This document shows, piece after piece, positions 9,093-17,516 of a stretch of DNA of 64,000 nt. How positions within the stretch are numbered: position 1 is the stretch's first letter; each line of letters starts with the position of its first letter. The translations under genes were made by a program, and so were the position numbers. The DNA is from Nostoc cf. commune SO-36 (GTDB taxonomy: Bacteria; Cyanobacteriota; Cyanobacteriia; Cyanobacteriales; Nostocaceae): assembly GCF_023734775.1 (NCBI RefSeq), contig NZ_AP025732.1, forward strand, positions 1,364,001 through 1,428,000, written 5' to 3'. A model generated the notes under the pieces. That model did no database searches, was not told the origin of the DNA, and saw only the letters and a program-made list of their open reading frames with translations.

Positions 9093-11153
9093 TTAATTCG
9101 CGGCTGTTTGTGCTTCTTGATAAATTATTTCTTGAAACTGAATCATATCTTTTTGTGGATCGGCGTGGCTAACTTTCACTACTATCTGTTCGCCCAGGTT
9201 CACGGAACGTTTGAAAACCATTGGTAATTGCAAACCTAAATCTTCTAACAAAATTAGCGCCAAGTTGCTGTCTTCCCGCAGCCACATCAACACTGTCACA
9301 TCCCAGATTTCCTCTGGATGACGGCGTAAATACTCTAGAGCGTAATATCTATTAGTTTGCCGTTCCACCATCGTCAACTCTTGGGTGATGCTAGTGACAT
9401 TCATCATCACTTCTTTAAGTTGTTCTGCGGAAAATGGCAGAACTTCACCCCGCAAATGAGCTTTAAGTTGAAAGTGGGTAAGCAAGTCACTGTAGCGGCG
9501 GATGGGAGAGGTTGCTTGAGTGTAAGTATCCAAACCCAAACCAGCATGACGCAAAGGCGTAATGCTCATCTCACTTTTGGGCATACAACGACGCATAGCG
9601 CAGGCGCGAACAAATCCAGCCGGAAGTTGAAGTAATTCCTCTTCTGGGGGTAATTCCGGTTGTGGCTGACCGCGAAATGGCAAAGGTATGTTATGAACTT
9701 TACCATAACGAGCCGCAACTTCACCGGCAAGAATCATCATTTCTGCCACCACTTGCCGCGATGGGGAATCGTCCAAAATGTCAATGTTGATCTCATCACC
9801 TTTGACTTTGATCATCGCTTCCGGCATAGTGATGCTAATTGCCCCTTGAGCGTAACGCCAAGCTTTCCGCCGTTGTGACCAACTGGCGATCGCGGCAATT
9901 TCTGGTTCTGCTTGTACCCGTAATTGCAACATCTCATCTACATCTTCGTAGGTGAGGCGATAAGTCGGCTTAATCAAGCTGGTATGAATACTGTAATCTT
10001 CTACTACTCCACTTGTACCTAAAATAACCCCGAAACTGAGGGCGCAACAAACTTTTCCCTGTATCAGACTCATTGGCCCAGTTGCCAATACTTCTGGAAA
10101 CATGGGAATCATCCCTGTAGGTAAATAGACTGTACTACCTCGCTTTCTGGCTTCCAAATCTAATTCATCTTCTGGCACTAACCATCGAGTGGGATCGGCG
10201 ATATGCGCCCACACTCGTTCCCGCCCATCGGGAAGTACTTCCCAACTCAGACCATCGTCGATTTCTGTGGTAGTTTCATCATCAATGGTGTAAACCTTCA
10301 GGTGAGTCAGATCCAGGCGGTTTGTATCTGAGTCAATCGGCGGGAAATCCAAACGCTGTTGCGACACTTCTAATACCTTATGAGGAAATTGAATCGGAAT
10401 TGAAGAACGCCGTAGGAACAGGTTTTCATAAGGACTCCAGTAACCCAAATCCACCAACAGTTGAAAGGCTCCTTGGGGTGTTGTAGGCCGCCCCAGCATG
10501 GTCATTGTTTCTAATACGGGAGCGCTTGGCGGATAAGCGCGAGCCAAAGAGTCATAATTAACTCCTGTCCGCACGGTATCAGCAAGCAGCGCTGCATATT
10601 TTTCCAGTCCTTCTAGGCGTTGGCGATCGTGACGCCCCCACTCTACTGCTTCACCTTTGAGTGCCTGCTCTACACGAGTTAAAAATTCCTGCTGTCCCTT
10701 AGCTTTTAGTGCCTCTACTTCTAGTTGGTGCTTGCGTTCTGCCACTTGAGCAGCAGTTCTCGGCTCGTAAGCGTCTCCTTTTTGCTTGAAATAGAGTTTA
10801 TCGTCTGATAACAAGCAATAGGCGGCATAACAAGGAGGCGCGGTTGACTCCGAAAATAGCAGATTTGCCATAAGGTCTGGGGTAACTGTTTCCCCATCTT
10901 CAACCAGTAATTCCCAAGCTACTTCCAAGCTAGATGGGTCTAAATAAGGCTTTATCTGCTCCAAAAAGCTGGCAATTTCGGAGTTCTTATAACTCTGTCC
11001 AGTAACTGTATAAGTTATTTGTTTAGGCGCGAGGCTGTGGGATTGACCACGTTCGTCTACCACAAACCAGCGGGTTTTACCGTCTGGACGTTCTACGATG
11101 CCCAGACGGCGATCGCCTTGAACCCTAAATTCAACTAGCGTCCCCTTCTCCAC
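9093..11153 (-). CDS. Ribonuclease II/R family 3'-5' exoribonuclease
   Basis: Protein of 686 residues. After a cyanobacterial N-terminal domain comes the RNB catalytic domain (about 275-610): TIDDETTTEIDDGLSW provides the Asp cluster that binds magnesium, and the ATSPIRRYSDLL signature lies near residue 545. The enzyme degrades single-stranded RNA processively from the 3' end. Cyanobacteria usually have one such gene downstream of rpsR, named rnb or zam in some strains, and that order is kept here (rpmG, rpsR, then this gene). The start is GTG at 11153. The 246-base spacer to rpsR holds repeats. Confidence 0.92.
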   Translation of the reverse strand: MEKGTLVEFRVQGDRRLGIVERPDGKTRWFVVDERGQSHSLAPKQITYTVTGQSYKNSEIASFLEQIKPYLDPSSLEVAWELLVEDGETVTPDLMANLLFSESTAPPCYAAYCLLSDDKLYFKQKGDAYEPRTAAQVAERKHQLEVEALKAKGQQEFLTRVEQALKGEAVEWGRHDRQRLEGLEKYAALLADTVRTGVNYDSLARAYPPSAPVLETMTMLGRPTTPQGAFQLLVDLGYWSPYENLFLRRSSIPIQFPHKVLEVSQQRLDFPPIDSDTNRLDLTHLKVYTIDDETTTEIDDGLSWEVLPDGRERVWAHIADPTRWLVPEDELDLEARKRGSTVYLPTGMIPMFPEVLATGPMSLIQGKVCCALSFGVILGTSGVVEDYSIHTSLIKPTYRLTYEDVDEMLQLRVQAEPEIAAIASWSQRRKAWRYAQGAISITMPEAMIKVKGDEINIDILDDSPSRQVVAEMMILAGEVAARYGKVHNIPLPFRGQPQPELPPEEELLQLPAGFVRACAMRRCMPKSEMSITPLRHAGLGLDTYTQATSPIRRYSDLLTHFQLKAHLRGEVLPFSAEQLKEVMMNVTSITQELTMVERQTNRYYALEYLRRHPEEIWDVTVLMWLREDSNLALILLEDLGLQLPMVFKRSVNLGEQIVVKVSHADPQKDMIQFQEIIYQEAQTAAN

Positions 11154-11399
11154 AACTCTCGCACTCTAATAATTTTAGATTTTAGTCGCACCTTTTGGTG
11201 CGCTGGAAGCGCAATTTGGATTTTGGATTTTATAACTGGTGTTAAATCCCAAATCCAAGCGTTTTTCATTCAACAGTCTATTTTACACTTTCTGATTCAG
11301 ATTTGAGATTTTGGACTCACACAGACAAAGCTAAATATTTTTTTAGATACAGCTTCTCTTATATAATCCAAAATCTAAAATCCCAAATCCAAAATTGTT

Positions 11400-11615
11400 T
11401 TAGCCTTCCGCATTGATAAATGGCAACAAAGCCACAATCCGCGATCGCTTAATTGCTAATGTCAACTCTCGCTGTTGCTGAGATGTCAACCCTGTAATCC
11501 GACGTGGCAGTATTTTACCCCGTTCGGTGACAAACTTGCGTAATAAATCAACATCTTTATAATCGATTGGGTCTCCTGGCTTAATTGGAGAAAGGCGACG
11601 ACGGAAATAACTCAT
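11400..11615 (-). CDS. rpsR: 30S ribosomal protein S18
   Basis: Small basic protein of 71 residues that binds the 30S platform next to S6. Recognisable are [18 protein letters not shown] and the signature [20 protein letters not shown], followed by [10 protein letters not shown]. It starts two bases after the rpmG stop codon, so the two are translated from one message. Confidence 0.98.
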   Translation of the reverse strand: MSYFRRRLSPIKPGDPIDYKDVDLLRKFVTERGKILPRRITGLTSQQQRELTLAIKRSRIVALLPFINAEG

Positions 11616-11617
11616 CT

Positions 11618-11812
11618 CTACTTAATTTCCTTGTGAACAGTATGTTTGTTGCAGTGGGTGCAGAACTTTTTCAGTTCTAGCCTGTTAGTGGTGTTGCGGC
11701 GATTCTTAGTACTGGTATAACGGTTAACACCAGCAGAACGCTTGTCTGAATTTGTCCGGCACTCAGTACACTCTAGTGTGATAATAATGCGGGCACCTTT
11801 ACTCTTAGCCAT
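11618..11812 (-). CDS. rpmG: 50S ribosomal protein L33
   Basis: Protein of 64 residues with the L33 pattern: [12 protein letters not shown], then [20 protein letters not shown], then CTHCNKH. The two CxxC pairs form a zinc ribbon. It is the first gene of the rpmG-rpsR cluster. Confidence 0.98.
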   Translation of the reverse strand: MAKSKGARIIITLECTECRTNSDKRSAGVNRYTSTKNRRNTTNRLELKKFCTHCNKHTVHKEIK

Positions 11813-11855
11813 AATCTTACAAAAAGTGAAGCCTGAAGAGAATTAACACAAATGA

Positions 11856-12413
11856 CTATCTTCTCACATTCCGCCGCATATTATCAACTAATCTTTTGAT
11901 TTTTATGTCGAGCGAGTAGCCACGACGCGACGAAACGATAAAAGTTCCACAATAGCGATCGTGTAAAGCCTGCCGCATCTGGGTATCAGAGAAAGCAGTC
12001 CCACAATCAATCGCTAGGGGAAATACTAGCAGTATAGCAGTGGGATTGGCTCGAATATTGCTCAGGGCAATTGACACTAAAAGCGCACCTAAGCCAATAA
12101 TCGCCTCTCGCTTCACCAGTGAGAGCAAATCTGGAATTCTGCCCATTACTTCCCCGTCTTCGACTTCTAACACCTTTAAATCGAATGCCCAACGCCCCAA
12201 ACTTTGCCCTTGATTGTTGTATACCACCAGCACCCGCAAAATCAGCCAAAGTATTACAAAAACTAAGATTTCAACAAATTGAATCCCGATATCGCTGCCT
12301 CCCAGTAAGGAACTGACTAACCAGACACCAAGGAAATCAAGCCCCAATGCCATGCCCCGCCGCCCAATTTCAGCCTTGGGATAGTGTTTTTGAGGAAGTC
12401 GTTCGATAGTCAT
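11856..12413 (-). CDS. RDD family membrane protein
   Basis: Protein of 185 residues. The N-terminal GRRGMALGLDFLGVWLVSSLL corresponds to the family's Arg-Asp-Asp motif region, here with R/L/D spacing. Three to four hydrophobic segments follow (near 25-40, 47-65, 108-120 and 125-140). The segment QGQSLGRWAFDLKVLEVEDG is characteristic of RDD proteins. The C-terminus is basic. The function of the family is largely unknown, with ion transport proposed for some members. It lies 43 bases upstream of rpmG on the same strand. Confidence 0.82.
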   Translation of the reverse strand: MTIERLPQKHYPKAEIGRRGMALGLDFLGVWLVSSLLGGSDIGIQFVEILVFVILWLILRVLVVYNNQGQSLGRWAFDLKVLEVEDGEVMGRIPDLLSLVKREAIIGLGALLVSIALSNIRANPTAILLVFPLAIDCGTAFSDTQMRQALHDRYCGTFIVSSRRGYSLDIKIKRLVDNMRRNVRR

Positions 12414-12699
12414 ACAAAACAGGTATTTTTATTTAGGGGTTGGGAAATAACGATCGCTCCTGTTTTTAATATTAAGGTGATAACTTAGCTAGTTGCTGCG
12501 CTGTAAACGAACAAGAACCAGCCAACTGTACGACTAAAGAATAGGATTAAGCAATAAACGGCTGGAGCCGCTCACTAAATAATTTATCTCCAGATTTTTT
12601 ACATTACTTAACTTAGTTTGATTTATTCTCGCCTACTTACTTACAGATGTATTGTATTGTTGTAGAAACTTAATTTTAATTAATTTGGAAGTTGTACCT

Positions 12700-13324
12700 A
12701 TGACACATCTGTTTACTAAAACAGCTATTAGTCTGGTGGCGACTACTGGCGTAGTGTTAGCGATCGCTAACACTAACGGTATAGCTCATGCTGCTGAGTT
12801 TAACTTTAACTGGAAAGGGAGATACAGGTTATTCAGCTCAAGGTTCATTTAACTACGATACAACAACTGCTGCAAATGTCATTTCTGAAGCAGGTTTGGG
12901 AGCTACGAATAACTTGCAATCTCTCTCAATTTCTTTCTTTGATCCCTTGAGTAATCTCATAAATAGTTTCACTCCAGTACTTAGTGGTATATCTAACTAC
13001 AGCTATTTAAGATTCAACTTTGATAGCGCTAAAGAGCAAATCTTTGGCCCCTTTGATGTTGGCAAGGATGATGAGCTTCCTGGCGACACATGGCTTAATA
13101 ATAATCTCGCACTCATCGATGAAGGTTTTAGTGATGAGACTCTAACTAAAGAATTTGGTTTTAACAGTAGAAATGCCGCAGGCACAAAGCAAATACTAGA
13201 TTTAAGCAACAATTCGGTTCAAGTATCCAAAGTCCCCGAAGGAAGCATCATTATCGGTTTATTAGCATTGTCTAGTTTGGGATTTACTCTCAAAGAGAAA
13301 TTCAATCCAAAATCTAAAATCTAA
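12700..13324 (+). pseudogene. PEP-CTERM surface protein gene with +1 frameshift
   Basis: The first frame starts at ATG 12700 with a signal peptide (MTHLFTKTAISLVATTGVVL... ending AHA) and breaks after AAEFNFNWKG. The rest continues in the next frame (DTGYSAQGSFNYD...) to a PEP-CTERM tail (VPEGSIIIGLLALSSLGF). Removing one G from the GGG run at 12817-12819 joins the two frames. The joined product would be about 207 residues, secreted and exosortase-sorted. It may be a true pseudogene, a homopolymer read error, or a phase-variable run. The last codons (FNPKSKI) are encoded by the heptamer repeat that follows. Confidence 0.75.
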
Positions 13325-13335
13325 AATCTAAAATT
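13303..13335. repeat. Heptamer repeats (AAAATCT) overlapping a gene end
   Basis: Three to four tandem AAAATCT units run from the last codons of the PEP-CTERM gene into the spacer. The repeat therefore supplies the C-terminal residues and stop codon of that gene. Confidence 0.65.
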
Positions 13336-13373
13336 GGTTCAGAGGGATAAAAGAAAAGTCGGGAGCGATCGCT

Positions 13374-14657
13374 ATGTTATCAGTCAGCGATGCAGAAGCA
13401 ATTATTTTAAATTTAGTACAACCGTTGGATCATCAACGGGATACAGAAATTGTCGATTTATTCACAGCAGATAGTCGGATTTTGGCAACGCCTGTAACTA
13501 GTCCCCTAGATTTTCCCCATTGGGATAATTCGGCAATGGATGGTTACGCAGTTCGGTACGAAGATGTACAGCACTCTAGCACTGAAAAACCAACCGTTTT
13601 AGAAATCGTTGAAGATATTCCGGCTGGGTATCAGCCCAAGTCTACGATTCAACCAGGGCAAGCAGCGCGGATTTTCACAGGTGCGGTGATCCCAGCAGGT
13701 GCGGATACTGTAGTCATGCAAGAGAAGACAAGTCGCCAGGAAAACCGCGTATTTATCTTGGATACGCCAAAACCGCAAGGATTTGTCAGATACAAAGCAT
13801 CTTTTTATCAGGCTGGAACACAATTACTACCAGCAGGAATTAAGTTAAATGCCTCAGAAATTGCTGTATTAGCAGCAGCACAGTGTCCGCAATTAAGTGT
13901 TTACCGCCGTCCACGGGTGGCAATTTTTTCCACTGGTGATGAGTTGATGACAATTGATCAACCATTGCAACCAGGGCAAATTGTGGACTCTAATCTGTAT
14001 GCGCTGGCAGCTTTAGTGAGACAAAGTGGCGCAGAACCATTAATTTTAGGTATTGTGAAAGATGATCCAGTTGCTCTGGAGAAAGCCATTGCCCACGCCA
14101 TTGCGATCGCTGATATAGTTCTCTCTTCGGGTGGTGTCTCAGTGGGAGATTATGATTATGTTGACAAAATTCTAGAGTCACTAAAGGCAAAAATTCACAT
14201 TCAGGCTGTGGAGATGAGGCCAGGAAAACCCCTCACCGTCGCCACCTTCCCCAGCACAGACGCGATTTATCCTACAGAGGCGATGAATCGCGTCTCTACA
14301 AACTCCCCACTTTATTTTGGTTTACCAGGGAACCCTGCTGCTGTATTGGTGACATTTTGGCGATTTGTGCTACCAGCAATCAAGAAACTTTCGGGAATTG
14401 CTGAAGGTTGGGAAACAGTATTTTTGAAAGTGCGATCGCATGATGAATTGCGATCGGATGGCAAGCGGGAAACTTACCTTTGGGGTAAGCTACATTTAAT
14501 TGATGGTGTTTATGAATTTCACAAAGCTAGTGGCAGTAACAGTTCCGGCAATTTAATTAATTTAGCTCAAACCAATGCCTTAGCTGTTCTACCGATGGGT
14601 AAAACATTAATTTCGCCACTAGAAGATGTGCAAGTTTTGCAGCTTAGTAACGGGTAA
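13374..14657 (+). CDS. moeA: Molybdopterin molybdotransferase
   Basis: Inserts molybdate into adenylylated molybdopterin to form Moco, needed for example by nitrate reductase. The protein is 427 residues. Visible MoeA blocks are FPHWDNSAMDGYAVR near residue 46, IFTGAVIPAGADTVV near 101, the MoCF-binding VAIFSTGDEL near 182, SSGGVSVGDYDYV near 250, RPGKPLTVATF and GLPGNPAAVLVTF near 320. Between the last two blocks is about 19 extra residues (roughly STDAIYPTEAMNRVSTNSP) encoded by a palindromic repeat. A short STRR tail precedes the gene. Confidence 0.95.
   Translation: MLSVSDAEAIILNLVQPLDHQRDTEIVDLFTADSRILATPVTSPLDFPHWDNSAMDGYAVRYEDVQHSSTEKPTVLEIVEDIPAGYQPKSTIQPGQAARIFTGAVIPAGADTVVMQEKTSRQENRVFILDTPKPQGFVRYKASFYQAGTQLLPAGIKLNASEIAVLAAAQCPQLSVYRRPRVAIFSTGDELMTIDQPLQPGQIVDSNLYALAALVRQSGAEPLILGIVKDDPVALEKAIAHAIAIADIVLSSGGVSVGDYDYVDKILESLKAKIHIQAVEMRPGKPLTVATFPSTDAIYPTEAMNRVSTNSPLYFGLPGNPAAVLVTFWRFVLPAIKKLSGIAEGWETVFLKVRSHDELRSDGKRETYLWGKLHLIDGVYEFHKASGSNSSGNLINLAQTNALAVLPMGKTLISPLEDVQVLQLSNG
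14258..14295. repeat. Palindromic repeat inside moeA
   Basis: Inverted arms AGACGCGATT (14258-14267) and AATCGCGTCT (14286-14295) flank a spacer within the moeA reading frame. The arms resemble GACGCGATT/AATCGCGTC hairpins scattered between Nostoc genes. The insertion keeps the frame and adds residues just before the conserved LYFGLPGNP block. Confidence 0.6.
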
Positions 14658-14720
14658 TAGGGAATGGGGACTAAGAACTGAGGATTAGGTAAGAATTTTC
14701 CCAATCTTCAATCCCCAATC

Positions 14721-15953
14721 TTAAAATATTTGTTCAAAAGCCTCAATCAAACTGTTAACTTCCTCAAGGGTATTGTAATGCACCATACTCACCCGAACTA
14801 TTCCACCTTGGGAGGCTAACCCCAGGTAATCGATCAGCCGTTTAGCATAAAAGTCACCGTAGCGAATTCCTATATAATGTTGGTCAACTTTCGCCGGAAT
14901 AGTTGAGCTATTTACTCCATCTACGACAAAAGATATAGTTGGCACACGGGATTGACGGTCAGCCTTTGATTGACCAATTATTCGGACATTAGACTTGCTA
15001 TTGAGATAATTTAGGAGGCGATCGCTAATATGTTCTTCATGTCTGCTAATTAAATCAAATGTCTGTACCATTTGACTTCGCAAATCAGGTGCAGTTTCAT
15101 TTCCGTAGTGCAATTGTGCTAATTCACTTAAATAATCACATAAACCTAACATTCCATAACTTAATTCAAAATTGACATTTCCTAACTGAAATTTATAAGG
15201 TATATCTGTCTGTTCAATAAAATAATGGTTAAGACCAGGCAATCTGAATAAATGTTCTTCTTTACCATAAAGTAAGGCATGGTGTGGCCCATAGACTTTA
15301 TAACAACTCAAAGCATAGAAATCAACATTTAAATCTTGCACATCAACTAATCTGTGGGGTGCATAAGCTACACCATCTACACAAATCATTGCGTTGCGAT
15401 CGTGGACAAATGCAGCAATTTCTTTAATCGGGTTGATGGTTCCCAGAACATTAGAAGCATGAGTCAAGGCTACTAGTTTGGTACGCTTACTCATCAATGC
15501 TTCTAAATCTTCTAAATGAAGTTCCAAGGTGTCTGAGCGAACTTGCCATACTTTAACCTTCATTCCTTGCTTTTCAAGAGCGACCCAAGCACCAATATTA
15601 GCCTCATGGTCACAATTAGTAACAATAATCTCATCGCCAGGTGTAAAAGTTTGACCCAGACAAATTGAGAGAACTTTCAACATCATTGTAGTAGATGGGC
15701 CCATGACTACTTCTTTATAAGAATTAGCGTTAATGAAAGTAGCCATTCCCCTAGTTGCTAGAGCTACTCGTTCTCCTGCAAGCTGAGAAACCCCATAAGA
15801 AGCTCCTAACTGAACATTAGAACTCAGGAGAAATTCGCTAATTCTATCTACTACTTTTTGTAAAGTTTGTGACCCGCCAGCATTATCAAAAAAAGTCCAT
15901 TCACCAGCTAAAGCGGGAAAATATTGACGAACTTTTTCAAGATTAAGAAACAT
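14721..15953 (-). CDS. Cysteine desulfurase-like PLP enzyme (class V aminotransferase fold)
   Basis: Protein of 410 residues. It opens with FFDNAGGSQ (residues 21-29). The cofactor-contacting His is in CDHEANIG (His116), Asp193 is in CVDGVAY, and the Schiff-base lysine is Lys219 in SCYKVYGPHH. This matches the cysteine desulfurase/selenocysteine lyase superfamily, in the 'cysteine desulfurase-like' branch rather than clear SufS or IscS. The usual loop cysteine of NifS/SufS is not evident, so the physiological substrate is uncertain. It is convergent with moeA (63-base gap) and has no Fe-S cluster genes nearby. Confidence 0.85.
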   Translation of the reverse strand: MFLNLEKVRQYFPALAGEWTFFDNAGGSQTLQKVVDRISEFLLSSNVQLGASYGVSQLAGERVALATRGMATFINANSYKEVVMGPSTTMMLKVLSICLGQTFTPGDEIIVTNCDHEANIGAWVALEKQGMKVKVWQVRSDTLELHLEDLEALMSKRTKLVALTHASNVLGTINPIKEIAAFVHDRNAMICVDGVAYAPHRLVDVQDLNVDFYALSCYKVYGPHHALLYGKEEHLFRLPGLNHYFIEQTDIPYKFQLGNVNFELSYGMLGLCDYLSELAQLHYGNETAPDLRSQMVQTFDLISRHEEHISDRLLNYLNSKSNVRIIGQSKADRQSRVPTISFVVDGVNSSTIPAKVDQHYIGIRYGDFYAKRLIDYLGLASQGGIVRVSMVHYNTLEEVNSLIEAFEQIF

Positions 15954-16436
15954 AGCTTCAGTCCTTTAAAAAATGTTATTTACCCTAACTTACCTTTTGG
16001 CAACGCGCCCAGAGAGCATCTATATCCTCTTTTACTGGTTACAAAAAAGCAGTGATTGCCGAAGGAAAGAAGTATTAGCAGCAACTTTAGTTGTGAGTTA
16101 TTTCTTGTCCATTAGTATAAAAAGAATTGTATCGAGCAGAAAGTACCGTGCGATACAAAGCGTCCACAGCCAAGCGCAAGTTCCTCCTACAAGAACTGTC
16201 TTCCTGCTCCTGCCTCCTGAAACCTCGTCATGGCAGCTTTCTTGTTGTGCATGAATCTATTTAGATGTGGTATAATCGGGGGCTGAAGAGTATCTTACTG
16301 ACATCTCTAACTTCCAGCAAGGGTTAATGTCTTGATTCTTCACAATTTCCGCCATTTTTTTTGATAAGTTTAAGGTAGAGTCAAAGCAATTATTGTTTTG
16401 ATTCTGAATTCCTTGATTGCAAAGAAGGAACAACCT
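15954..16436. other. Intergenic region, no gene supported
   Basis: About 480 bases between two divergently read genes. A 93-codon plus-strand frame (15973-16254) has a mixed, low-quality composition and no ribosome-binding site, so it is not accepted. The stretch presumably carries promoters for both flanking genes. No clear RNA structure is seen. Confidence 0.4.
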
Positions 16437-16670
16437 ATGAACACTACAGTTAAATACGAGATTGAGGTTATCAAGAAAGAAGCACTTCAACTGGTTAAAA
16501 AACGACTTGTTAACCGTCAACAGCAAATTTATACCCTCTGTAAATATATTCCTCCTCGTGACTGGGTTCATTTTGAGCTTGAGTTAGAAAAAAACGAATT
16601 TCTACTCAGAGATAGAATTATCGATCTACTGAATCACGAATCGTGGGAAGATGATCTAGGCTGCATTTAG
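16437..16670 (+). CDS. DUF4327-like small cyanobacterial protein
   Basis: Protein of 77 residues starting at ATG 16437 behind an AAGGA ribosome-binding site; an in-frame upstream start lacks one. The core VKKRLVNRQQQIYTLCKYIPPRDW and the charged LELEKNEFLLRDRIIDLL segment match my recollection of the small DUF4327 family restricted to cyanobacteria. It is predicted to be soluble and helical. Function unknown. A hairpin follows 65 bases after the stop. Confidence 0.75.
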   Translation: MNTTVKYEIEVIKKEALQLVKKRLVNRQQQIYTLCKYIPPRDWVHFELELEKNEFLLRDRIIDLLNHESWEDDLGCI

Positions 16671-16734
16671 ATCCTGAATCTCGTTAGCAGTATGCCAATA
16701 AAATCAAAATTACAAATTAATCTTTAACCATTAA

Positions 16735-16758
16735 AACCCTCGAATTAATTCGGGGGTT
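16735..16758. terminator. Hairpin, possible terminator
   Basis: Stem AACCCTCGAA paired with TTCGGGGGTT through one G-U pair, with a 4-base loop. It lies 65 bases after the DUF4327-like gene. No T run follows, so termination is only suggested by position. Confidence 0.4.
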
Positions 16759-16790
16759 ATAAACAAGAGATTATTCAAAGTAAGCATTGA

Positions 16791-16930
16791 AGAATTCAGA
16801 AATCAGAACTTGGGGCGGAGCCGGAGACGGTTTGCGTAGCTTGCTTTTTTGCTGGAGTAGAGGGACTTGCTACCACTGCGCTATCCGCCAATCGTACAGA
16901 ATCTATTTTAGATTCTGACTTCTGAATTCT
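16791..16930. mobile_element. 140-bp foldback element with 18-bp inverted ends
   Basis: AGAATTCAGAAATCAGAA (16791-16808) and the reverse complement of 16913-16930 (AGAATTCAGAAGTCAGAA) differ at one base. The centre holds a second imperfect inverted pair (GGCGGAG and CTATCCGCC) and, on the minus strand, a run resembling the 5' half of a tRNA. There is no coding capacity. It is best read as a non-autonomous foldback repeat of the Nostoc spacer type. Confidence 0.5.
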
Positions 16931-16989
16931 ATTTATTACTGAAAATTAAGAAAAAATAATTATATTAACCTATGCCAAGTCAATTGGTA

Positions 16990-17241
16990 TTAAGTAGACA
17001 ACTCTTCTAGCCCAATCCATTCGGTAATAGATTGCCATTGACTTACATAAACAGTAGTACTCCTACGTTTTTCTTTTTGAGCTTTTCTAGGTGGTTTACC
17101 CAAAACAACATCGGCGAATGAATTAGATTCGTTCCACTTATAAACAGGCATTTCTTGCCAGCAGTGGCGACAAAACCAGTAAGTCTCTGCACCACGTATA
17201 TGTTCTAAAAGCAAACTTGAACAGCAAGGACAGTAATTCAT
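16990..17241 (-). CDS. Small zinc-ribbon protein
   Basis: Protein of 83 residues. The ATG at 17241 gives MNYCPCCSSLLLEH, and a longer upstream frame adds an unlikely leader. Two CxxC pairs, CPCC at residues 4-7 and CRHC near 24-27, would bind one zinc ion. The middle is basic (KPPRKAQKEKRR) and the C-terminus is Trp-containing (SQWQSITEWIGLEEL). The type is common as small cyanobacterial hypothetical proteins. A nucleic-acid or protein-interaction role is only inferred from the fold. Confidence 0.65.
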   Translation of the reverse strand: MNYCPCCSSLLLEHIRGAETYWFCRHCWQEMPVYKWNESNSFADVVLGKPPRKAQKEKRRSTTVYVSQWQSITEWIGLEELST

Positions 17242-17516
17242 ATTTTTCTCAAATCCTGTTAATAAAAGTGTGATCGCCAATCAGGGCAACCAGTTGAGAA
17301 GCCCGTAAATATTTAAAACTAGCTGTCTATATTTTGACTATAATCTTCAAATATGAGGAACTTGTGAGTAAAGTCAAAATACTTAACAATATTGTATAAT
17401 TTATACATATTTAGTTAAGTAACGAATTGAAACTTATTTATAGTGGTTTCCGCACAGTTAAGTAAGGTATAGAAAAATTACCAGTAAGCAAAAAGTTAAC
17501 AATTACTACAAATTGC

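Noticed and set aside
15973..16254. 93-codon plus-strand frame
   Set aside because: No ribosome-binding site, mixed residue composition and spacer-like DNA.
16815..16890. tRNA-like sequence on the minus strand (GGCGGATAGCGCAGTGGTAG...)
   Set aside because: The acceptor ends can pair, but no anticodon stem-loop or T arm with a GTTC-type loop can be drawn, and it lies inside an inverted-repeat element.
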